A DNA stretch of 15,960 nucleotides from PFL42 sp964492235 (GTDB lineage Bacteria > Chloroflexota > Anaerolineae > Anaerolineales > E44-bin32). Location of the stretch: assembly GCA_964492235.1 (NCBI GenBank), contig CAZBJQ010000062.1:1-15960 (forward strand), in the 5' to 3' direction. The translations under genes and the position numbers were made by a program. Under the pieces are notes generated by a model that was given only the letters and a program-made list of their open reading frames with translations, made no database searches and was not told where the DNA came from. Positions within the stretch are counted from its first letter, which is position 1, and each line of letters starts with the position of its first letter. Shown here piece by piece: positions 7,247 through 12,564 of the stretch.

Positions 7247-8048
7247 TCCGTATGGTATCCATCTCGGACCGCTGTACTTCCGTTTCTATGGACTGATCAT
7301 CATGCTGGGGGCAATGGCGGCGACGTATCTCGCAAGCCGCCTGCTGCGCCGCAAGGGAGTTGACCCCTCGCTGGCGTGGGATGGGCTGCTGTGGGCGCTT
7401 GTGCTCGGCATCATCGGGGCTCGTCTGTGGCACGTCTTCACGCCATCCCAATCGCAGATCGAGGCAGGAATCACCACGGGCTATTATCTGAAACATCCGC
7501 TGGACCTTCTCGACACGCGTCAGGGCGGGCTGGGCATACCCGGCGCAGTCATCGGCGGAATCGTAGGCTTGGCCATCTTCGCCCAGCGGCGCAAACTCTC
7601 GCTGGCTTTGATGCTCGACATGGCCGCGCCCGGGTTGGCGCTGGCGCAGGGAATCGGCCGCTTCGGCAACTACGTCAACCAGGAGCTGTATGGCCCGCCG
7701 AGCGACTTGCCGTGGGCGATCCCCATCCGCCCCGAGAACCGACTCCCGGGTTTCGAGGCTTTCGAGCGCTTCCAACCGCTCTTCCTGTACGAGGCGCTGT
7801 TCAACTTCGCCAACGCCGCCTTCCTGATCTACATCATCAGAAGGTTCGAGGATCGCCTGCTGCCGGGCGACGTCTTCTTGCTCTACCTGATTACCTACCC
7901 AACGGCGCGCTTCTTCCTTGAGTTCATCCGGCTCGATATCTCGCCCGCCTTGGGCTTGAACTTCAATCAGGCGTTCATGTTGGTGGTTGCCCTGGCGAGC
8001 ACCGTCGCCCTCCTGGTTCGACATCGGCGCGCCCCCGCTCGCACTTAG
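7236..8048 (+). CDS. lgt: Prolipoprotein diacylglyceryl transferase
   Basis: A 270-residue polytopic membrane enzyme that moves a diacylglyceryl group from phosphatidylglycerol to the lipobox Cys of prolipoproteins, the first step of lipoprotein maturation. The signature 'GIGRFGNYVNQELYG' (139-153) contains the conserved R142, N145, N148 and E150. 'FRFYGLIIMLG' near the N-terminus, 'PLFLYEALFNF' and 'PTARFFLEFIRLD' match other conserved Lgt blocks. At the position of E. coli His103 (the SFHGG block) this protein reads GIPGA, with P102. That His is also replaced in some other phyla, so loss of activity is not implied. The start ATG lies inside the preceding gene and is preceded by GGGAG (7225-7229) with 6-nt spacing. 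Pairing with a phospholipid synthase fits its need for a phosphatidyl donor. Confidence 0.95.
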   Translation: MSVDPYGIHLGPLYFRFYGLIIMLGAMAATYLASRLLRRKGVDPSLAWDGLLWALVLGIIGARLWHVFTPSQSQIEAGITTGYYLKHPLDLLDTRQGGLGIPGAVIGGIVGLAIFAQRRKLSLALMLDMAAPGLALAQGIGRFGNYVNQELYGPPSDLPWAIPIRPENRLPGFEAFERFQPLFLYEALFNFANAAFLIYIIRRFEDRLLPGDVFLLYLITYPTARFFLEFIRLDISPALGLNFNQAFMLVVALASTVALLVRHRRAPART

Positions 8049-8059
8049 CCCGCAAGTGC
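8041..8059 (+). repeat. Inverted repeat spanning the lgt stop codon
   Basis: GCACTT (8041-8046) and AAGTGC (8054-8059) form a 6-bp stem with a 7-nt loop that contains part of the TAG stop (8046-8048). No U-tract follows, so at most this is a weak transcript-end or stability hairpin. Confidence 0.3.
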
Positions 8060-8103
8060 CGACCCGAGGGTGTAAGGAGCGTCTCCCTGGGACGGTGGTC
8101 CGG

Positions 8104-8133
8104 TTGTTCACCGGTCTAGGCGGGTGCTAGAAT
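8104..8133 (+). promoter_or_regulatory. Extended -10 promoter giving a probably leaderless ABC transporter mRNA
   Basis: TTGTTC (8104-8109), an 18-nt spacer and TAGAAT (8128-8133) preceded by TGC, so an extended -10 (TGn) is present. Transcription would be expected to begin about 7 nt downstream, at 8140-8141, exactly at the ATG of the ATPase gene. Confidence 0.6.
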
Positions 8134-8140
8134 CCTCTAG

Positions 8141-9091
8141 ATGGCAACGGTCCTGATCGATTGCAGCGAGCTGGGGAAGAGCTTCGGAGACTTGCAGGCC
8201 GTAGACGGCGTTTCCTTCGGCGTGGAAGCCGGTGAGGTGATGGCCCTGCTTGGGCCGAACGGCGCCGGCAAGACAACGACCTTGCGCATGCTCGCTTCGA
8301 TCCTCACCCCCTCCCGCGGAAGAGCGTCCGTCAACGGTTTCGATACCGTGCAGCAGCCGGACGATGTACGGCGCTCGATCGGTTTTCTGACCGAGCACCA
8401 CGGGCTGTATACCCGGATGCGGGCCGATGAGTACCTGACCTTTTTTGGGCGGGCCTATGGACTGTCGCCCGAAGCGATCGTCCGTCGCTCCAACGAGTTG
8501 CTGGAGCGGCTGGGCCTGCAGGACAGCCGCAGGCGCAGGCTGGGCGAGTTCTCGAAAGGAATGCGCCAAAAGCTGGCCCTTGCCCGCGCCCTGCTGCATG
8601 ATCCGGCTGTGCTGTTGCTTGATGAGCCTACGTCCGCCATGGATCCGACGAGTGCCCGCCTTGTGCGCGACGCCATCCGGGCCCTGCGCGGCGACAAACG
8701 CGCCGTGGTCGTCTCGACACACAACCTGGCGGAGGCCGAGTTGCTGTCAGATCGCATTGCCATCATCCGCCGTGGCCGATTGATCGAGCAGGGCACACCG
8801 GCGGAGATGAAGCAGCGCGTGCTGGGACGGGCTGTCATGGAAGTACGCCTGACCCAGCCTCTGGATGGGCACCTGCGCGTGGTACCCGGGACAGCCCGGT
8901 TGATTCAATCCGGAGATCGTTGGTTCCGGTACGAAACCGATGATCCGGAGCGGGACAACCCCGCCCTGCTCAGGCAGCTGGCGTTGGCGGGAGCGTCCGT
9001 GCTCTCGCTTGCGGAGCGGCCGCGGTCATTGGAAGACGTCTACCTGAAGGTGATGGGTGACCTGCCCGCTGCCGAGGTCGAGGCAGGATGA
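8141..9091 (+). CDS. ABC transporter ATP-binding protein (NatA/CcmA-like class)
   Basis: A 316-residue cytoplasmic ATPase that would power the exporter encoded by the next gene. Walker A is GPNGAGKT (38-45). The signature loop is the variant 'FSKGMRQK' (137-144) typical of ABC-2-type exporters. Walker B is 'VLLLDEPTSAMD', with D161 and E162, and the switch His is H194 in 'VVVSTHN'. The 90 residues after the nucleotide-binding domain form the extra C-terminal region seen in NatA-like proteins. There is no Shine-Dalgarno sequence before the ATG, and the -10 box ends only 7 nt upstream. The ABC domain begins right after this Met (its 'LGKSFGDLQAVDGVSF' strand), so a later start is unlikely. The stop overlaps the permease start by 4 nt (ATGA). 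The substrate is unknown. Confidence 0.92.
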   Translation: MATVLIDCSELGKSFGDLQAVDGVSFGVEAGEVMALLGPNGAGKTTTLRMLASILTPSRGRASVNGFDTVQQPDDVRRSIGFLTEHHGLYTRMRADEYLTFFGRAYGLSPEAIVRRSNELLERLGLQDSRRRRLGEFSKGMRQKLALARALLHDPAVLLLDEPTSAMDPTSARLVRDAIRALRGDKRAVVVSTHNLAEAELLSDRIAIIRRGRLIEQGTPAEMKQRVLGRAVMEVRLTQPLDGHLRVVPGTARLIQSGDRWFRYETDDPERDNPALLRQLALAGASVLSLAERPRSLEDVYLKVMGDLPAAEVEAG

Positions 9092-10533
9092 CCACACTGA
9101 CGGAGGTCTCGCGCCATACGGTGTCCGGCTCATGGCTTGTGGCGCGCCGTGAACTGAGGGATTTCCTGCGGGACTGGCGTCTGCTCGGCCCGATTCTCTT
9201 GCTGACGGTCTTCTTTCCCTGGTTGATGAATCTGACGGCACGAATGGCGATCGACTACGTCAACCGCTACGGCGCGCCGCTGGTGGCGGAGCGGTTGATC
9301 CCGTTCTTGCTGCTGGTCGTGGGCTTCTTCCCGATCTCGTTCTGCCTAGTGATTGCTCTGGAGAGCTTCGCCGGGGAGCGAGAGCGCCAGTCCATCGAGC
9401 CGCTGCTGGCCGCGCCGCTGTCCAACCACCAGCTGTACTTGGGCAAGATGGCTGCGGCCCTGGTCCCGCCGGTGGCGGCGGCCTTTCTCGGGATCGCAGT
9501 CTACCTTTTCGGTCTTTGGTGGCAGGTCGGCTGGGTGCCACCGGCAAATCTGCTGGGCCAGATTCTGATGTTGACTGCTGCCCAGGCCTTCGTAATGGTC
9601 GGGGCGGCGGTGGTCATCTCCTCTCAGACGACATCGGTGCGCGCCGCCAATCTGCTGGCGTCTTTCATCATCATCCCGGCCTCCCAGTTGATCATCCTGG
9701 AGAGCATGGTGATGTTCTGGGGCAGATACCAGGTGCTTTGGGGGATCTTCATCGCGCTGGTCATCTGCGCCGTACTGCTGTCGCGTATTGGCATCCACCT
9801 CTTCAATCGTGAAGAGCTGCTCGGACGGGAGATCGACCTGCTTGACCTGCATTGGGCGGGCCATGTGCTGCGCGAGTCCTTCTTGGGCGGGGCGAAGAAT
9901 CCGTGGCAATGGTACCGCAGCCTGTTCACAGGTTCGCTTCCCCGGCTCAAGATTCCGGCGCTGATTGTCACCGTCGCCATGGTGTTGGGGTTCCTCCTCG
10001 GCGTTCGATTCGCCTCGACCTATACCCTTCCGCTCGAGACGCTGCCCATCGGCCAGGCGTCTGGCGCGGAGGCCCTGGACATGAGGCAGTTCGGCCTGCT
10101 TTCCGGTCAGGGGTGGGTTTGGGTGATGCTCAATAACGTCCGCGCCCTGCTGATCGCATCGTTCCTTGGGGCTTTCACCTTCGGGGTTGCCGGCATCATC
10201 CTGCTGTCGGCGCCGGTCGGTGTCATCGGCTACTTCGCGGGGAACCTGGCGATCTCCGGTTTCAATGCTCCCCTGTTGATCGGCGGTCTGGTGGTGCCGC
10301 ACGGGGTCATTGAGATCCCGGCCGCGATTCTGGCCGGCGCCGCCATCCTTCGGCTGGGGCTGGCCTGGGTCAGCCTGCCGCGCGGGACATCGCTAGGGGA
10401 AAGCTGGCTTCGTGCTGTCGGAGAGTGGGCTCGGGTCGGGCTGGGGCTGGTGCTGCCGATGCTGGCCCTCGCCGCCGCTCTGGAGGTCTTCGTCACGCCC
10501 CTGGTGGCTATCAGGGTGCTGACAGGGGGCTAA
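9088..10533 (+). CDS. ABC-2-type permease fused to a SpoIIM-like membrane domain
   Basis: A 481-residue membrane protein, the expected partner of the preceding ATPase. Residues 1-240 look like an ABC-2/NatB-type permease. A basic 'ARRELRDFLRDWR' start is followed by about six hydrophobic segments and the diagnostic 'GERERQSIEPLLAAPLSNHQLYLGK' block (about 95-120). After a linker and another membrane segment (289-310), residues about 345-475 match the SpoIIM (stage II sporulation protein M) family pattern. This includes 'LNNVRALLIASFLGAFTFG' and 'PHGVIEIPAAILAGAAILRLG', with P404-H405-G406 and E409. The frame runs through without a break, so this is a real fusion as read. The function of SpoIIM-type domains outside sporulation is not settled, and I see no sign of sporulation here. 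Exported substrate unknown. Confidence 0.82.
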   Translation: MTTLTEVSRHTVSGSWLVARRELRDFLRDWRLLGPILLLTVFFPWLMNLTARMAIDYVNRYGAPLVAERLIPFLLLVVGFFPISFCLVIALESFAGERERQSIEPLLAAPLSNHQLYLGKMAAALVPPVAAAFLGIAVYLFGLWWQVGWVPPANLLGQILMLTAAQAFVMVGAAVVISSQTTSVRAANLLASFIIIPASQLIILESMVMFWGRYQVLWGIFIALVICAVLLSRIGIHLFNREELLGREIDLLDLHWAGHVLRESFLGGAKNPWQWYRSLFTGSLPRLKIPALIVTVAMVLGFLLGVRFASTYTLPLETLPIGQASGAEALDMRQFGLLSGQGWVWVMLNNVRALLIASFLGAFTFGVAGIILLSAPVGVIGYFAGNLAISGFNAPLLIGGLVVPHGVIEIPAAILAGAAILRLGLAWVSLPRGTSLGESWLRAVGEWARVGLGLVLPMLALAAALEVFVTPLVAIRVLTGG

Positions 10534-10534
10534 C

Positions 10535-11290
10535 ATGGCGCGACTCGTCCTGCTGGGCACGGCCAGCGCCGTCCCGGATCCTCTACACGAAAACACACAC
10601 CTGGCTGTGGTGGGCGCGGATGGCACGGTGCTGGTGGATTGCGTCGGCACGCCGGCGGTACGTCTGCCCAGAGCAGGCATCGCGATCGACTCGGTCACCG
10701 ACCTGATCGCGACCCACTTCCACCCCGACCACGTTTCCGGGATCCCCTTGCTGCTGATGAACATGTGGCTGAGCGGCCGGCGCGCCGCCCTCCGGATCTA
10801 CGGGCTGCATCACTGCCTGAAGCGGTTGGAGGACATGATGGCGTCCTACAACTGGGAGAACTGGCCGAACTTCTTCCCGGTGGCGTTCCACCGTCTCCCC
10901 GAAAGAGACATGATGCAGGTGTTGGAGACGGACGAAGTGCGGATTTTCGCCTCCCCGGTCCGACACCTGATACCCACCATTGGTCTGCGCTTTGAGGGTA
11001 AATCCAGTGGCAGGGTGATCGCCTATTCGTGTGACACGGAGCCGTGCCCGACGGTCGTCGAACTCGCCGCCGGCGCCGACCTGCTGATCCACGAAGCCTC
11101 AGGGCCAAGCGCCGGCCATTCGACGGCCGCCCAGGCTGCCGCCATTGCCCAGCAGGCGGAAGCCAAGGCGCTGCTGCTGATTCACTATCCCCCGGGGGAG
11201 GAGGAATCGCAGGCGCTGCGGCGAGAAGCGCTGATCGAGTTCCAAGGGGAAGTGACGCTGGCCCAGGACCTGATGTCGTTCGAGCTTTAG
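10535..11290 (+). CDS. Metallo-beta-lactamase-fold hydrolase, RNase Z-like
   Basis: A 251-residue protein with a complete two-metal site of the RNase Z/arylsulfatase-like MBL branch: H61, H63, D65 and H66 in 'THFHPDHVSG', then H144, D167 in 'YSCDTEPC', and H217 in 'LLLIHY'. The segment 'ADLLIHEASGPSAGHSTAAQAA' (H186-E187, H195-S196-T197) closely parallels the HEAT...GHST block of tRNase Z. The long flexible exosite arm of RNase Z is not obvious; a roughly 50-residue insert (about 89-140) occupies that region. It may therefore be a tRNA 3'-processing enzyme or a phosphodiesterase/hydrolase relative, and I leave the symbol empty. The ATG follows the permease stop by one base, with AGGGGG 5 nt upstream, so it is the third gene of the ABC cassette. 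Its stop overlaps that of the convergent small gene. Confidence 0.85.
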   Translation: MARLVLLGTASAVPDPLHENTHLAVVGADGTVLVDCVGTPAVRLPRAGIAIDSVTDLIATHFHPDHVSGIPLLLMNMWLSGRRAALRIYGLHHCLKRLEDMMASYNWENWPNFFPVAFHRLPERDMMQVLETDEVRIFASPVRHLIPTIGLRFEGKSSGRVIAYSCDTEPCPTVVELAAGADLLIHEASGPSAGHSTAAQAAAIAQQAEAKALLLIHYPPGEEESQALRREALIEFQGEVTLAQDLMSFEL

Positions 11291-11514
11291 CCCCCAAACC
11301 CCCGACGGCCAGGTTCGGGCGCCGGCCTCAAGGTGGCGTGAAGAAAACGGAAGTCGCCGCGGGCGGGCAACAGGTCGACCACCTCCACCACGACGAAGTC
11401 CCGATCACCAAGCCTTACCTGACCCCCGACGGTTGGGGGCTGATCGGCATTCAGGATCGCGCCTGGATGCTCCTCGCCAGCGACCACGTAGCTGACTTTG
11501 TATACCGGAGACAT
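11287..11514 (-). CDS. Small hypothetical protein (75 residues) coupled to the CNB gene
   Basis: I do not recognise this family. The 75-residue protein begins 'MSPVYKVSYVVAGEEHPG', continues with 'VGGQVRLGDRDFVVVEVVDL', and ends in a Pro/Gly/Arg-rich tail. The alternating hydrophobic pattern suggests a small beta-barrel or beta-sandwich, with no signal peptide, membrane segment or Cys. I consider it real for two reasons. GGTGAGGG (11527 to 11520 on the minus strand) gives an excellent ribosome-binding site 5 nt before the ATG. That site also overlaps the stop codon of the upstream CNB gene, so translation is likely coupled. The frame is open upstream to 11619, but that extension lies inside the CNB gene. 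Its TAA stop (11289-11287) overlaps the TAG of the convergent MBL gene. Confidence 0.65.
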   Translation of the reverse strand: MSPVYKVSYVVAGEEHPGAILNADQPPTVGGQVRLGDRDFVVVEVVDLLPARGDFRFLHATLRPAPEPGRRGFGG

Positions 11515-11522
11515 GGCTGCCC

Positions 11523-11969
11523 TCACCGGCCGGTCAAGTTGCGGTGGCGGAGCTTGAACGACAGATCCGCTGCCAAATTGTGCATGACCAGGTAGCCAAG
11601 GTGGAAGTCCTTCTCGCACAGAGCGATGAACTGCTCACGATGGATTGCCTGCAGCACCGTCGGATCGGACATAGCCCTGACGCTGGCGCTGCGAGGGCCG
11701 TAGTCGACCAGGGTCATCTCGCCGATCAGCTGCCCTCGCCCGAGGTTGACAACGGCGCGCGGCGTTGCACCTCCTGCGGGGGCGGAAGGAGTGACTTCCG
11801 CCCAACCTTCGCAGATGACAAACATGTGCTCGCCAGGTTCGCCCTGCAGCGTGATCGAGTCACCGGCATGGAAGATGCGTTCCTGGCACAGGCTGGAGAC
11901 CGCTCGGAGTTCGTCCTCGGTCAACCCATCAAACAGCTCAACCTTGCGCAGCAAGGGTACCAGGTCCAT
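11523..11969 (-). CDS. Stand-alone cyclic nucleotide-binding domain protein (CRP-like, no HTH)
   Basis: A 148-residue cytoplasmic protein made of a single cNMP-binding beta-roll with short flanking helices. 'FHAGDSITLQGEPGEHMFVICEGWAEV' (33-59) is the usual first half. 'GQLIGEMTLVDYGPRSASVRA' (79-99) is the phosphate-binding cassette, with G83-E84 and R93-S94-A95 intact, so cAMP or cGMP binding is plausible. The normal C-terminal winged helix of CRP/FNR regulators is missing, since the protein stops after 'NLAADLSFKLRHRNLTGR'. It would therefore act through protein contacts rather than DNA. The ATG at 11969 is preceded by a consensus AGGAGG at 5-nt spacing. The GTG at 11975 lies inside that site and is rejected. 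It is divergent from hsp20 and followed after 8 nt by the small gene. Confidence 0.87.
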   Translation of the reverse strand: MDLVPLLRKVELFDGLTEDELRAVSSLCQERIFHAGDSITLQGEPGEHMFVICEGWAEVTPSAPAGGATPRAVVNLGRGQLIGEMTLVDYGPRSASVRAMSDPTVLQAIHREQFIALCEKDFHLGYLVMHNLAADLSFKLRHRNLTGR

Positions 11970-11974
11970 GTCCA

Positions 11975-11980
11975 CCTCCT
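11975..11980 (-). promoter_or_regulatory. Consensus Shine-Dalgarno site that fixes the CNB start
   Basis: AGGAGG on the minus strand (CCTCCT on plus, 11975-11980), 5 nt before the ATG whose first base is 11969. It overlaps the alternative in-frame GTG and so decides between the two starts. Confidence 0.85.
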
Positions 11981-12009
11981 CTGGCCAGACTGGGGAAGGG
12001 GCGCTGGGT

Positions 12010-12045
12010 CCCTGTCTCCGATTCTACAATCGATCAGGGACAGGG
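12010..12045. repeat. Inverted repeat around the CNB-gene -10 box, candidate operator
   Basis: CCCTGTC (12010-12016) and GACAGGG (12039-12045) are perfect 7-bp arms 22 nt apart. Between them sits a smaller inverted repeat, CGATT (12019-12023) and AATCG (12028-12032). The outer arms cover the predicted transcription start and -35 region of the minus-strand promoter. It could be a regulator-binding site or a cruciform-prone element. Confidence 0.45.
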
Positions 12046-12048
12046 CAA
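12021..12048 (-). promoter_or_regulatory. Candidate promoter of the CNB plus small-protein operon
   Basis: On the minus strand, TTGCCC (12048 to 12043), a 16-nt spacer and TAGAAT (12026 to 12021). Transcription would start near 12013, leaving a leader of about 45 nt that ends in the AGGAGG site. Confidence 0.5.
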
Positions 12049-12085
12049 CCGGGGACCTTCGGGCGCCGTCGCCGACCGGACGGTG

Positions 12086-12094
12086 TGGTACAAT
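12086..12094 (+). promoter_or_regulatory. Extended -10 promoter of the hsp20-lon operon
   Basis: TGGTACAAT (12086-12094): TACAAT preceded by TG and one base. No recognisable -35 is present at 16-18 nt, so either the extended -10 suffices or an activator or alternative sigma factor is needed. The predicted start near 12101 leaves a leader of about 28 nt. No CIRCE-type element (TTAGCACTC repeat) is visible. Confidence 0.5.
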
Positions 12095-12128
12095 CGCCTG
12101 ACCTCCCCGCCAAAGGGCGAAATCCCCC

Positions 12129-12557
12129 ATGACCGCGCCATTCCCAGGTCCAAACGCATCGGCATTCCTGTTCGGAGCCGAGGATGACTCATGGCGTTTG
12201 CCCAGTGAGTCTGGCAGCGAGTGGAAGGCCCGCCGTGGCGCTCACATCTGGAGGCCGCCGACCGACGTCTTTGAACGCGATGACGCCTATGTCGTGGTCG
12301 TGGAGGTGGCGGGCATGCGGGGAGGAGAGTTCTCGGTCAACCTGGAAGACCGAGTCCTGTGGATCCGTGGCATCCGCCTGGACTCCGGTGTATCGAAGGC
12401 ATACCACCAGATGGAGATCGCCTATGGCGAATTCGAGACCGCCGTCGGCATCCCGGCGCCGATCGAGGCCGCCAAGATCGAGGCCGTGTACGCCGACGGC
12501 TACCTGCGAGTGACGCTCCCCAAGAGCACGCCCAAGTCGATCAGGATCTCGGGGTAG
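12129..12557 (+). CDS. Small heat shock protein, Hsp20/alpha-crystallin family
   Basis: A 142-residue ATP-independent holdase that binds unfolding proteins and forms oligomers. The alpha-crystallin domain covers about residues 41-132, starting with 'WRPPTDVFERDDAYVVVVEVAGM'. It has 'FSVNLEDRVLWIRGIR' in the middle and ends with the diagnostic 'YADGYLRVTLPKS' strand. A C-terminal I-x-I-type motif ('IRI', 138-140) for oligomer contacts is present. The disordered N-terminal arm is about 40 residues, a normal size. The Shine-Dalgarno site is weak (AAAGGG 11 nt before the ATG). Lon begins 7 nt after the stop, so chaperone and protease are almost certainly on one mRNA. This pairing makes sense for triage of damaged proteins. 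Confidence 0.93.
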   Translation: MTAPFPGPNASAFLFGAEDDSWRLPSESGSEWKARRGAHIWRPPTDVFERDDAYVVVVEVAGMRGGEFSVNLEDRVLWIRGIRLDSGVSKAYHQMEIAYGEFETAVGIPAPIEAAKIEAVYADGYLRVTLPKSTPKSIRISG

Positions 12558-12564
12558 GCGGCAC

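Noticed and set aside
7152..8111. Long minus-strand open frame (about 319 codons) opposite lgt
   Set aside because: Its composition is the Gln/Arg/His-rich pattern of an antisense shadow in GC-rich DNA, with no recognisable domain. The plus strand carries a complete Lgt.
9346..10302. Long minus-strand open frame (about 318 codons) opposite the permease gene
   Set aside because: It is a low-complexity, highly charged shadow of the ABC-2/SpoIIM gene, with no motif or ribosome-binding site.
11291..11520. Plus-strand open frame continuing past the MBL gene (within 11044-11595)
   Set aside because: It is out of frame with the MBL gene, and its translation is low-complexity Arg/Pro-rich. The minus-strand small gene explains the stretch better.
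11523..11969. Annotation as a CRP/FNR transcription factor
   Set aside because: The protein ends about 50 residues after the phosphate-binding cassette and has no winged helix.
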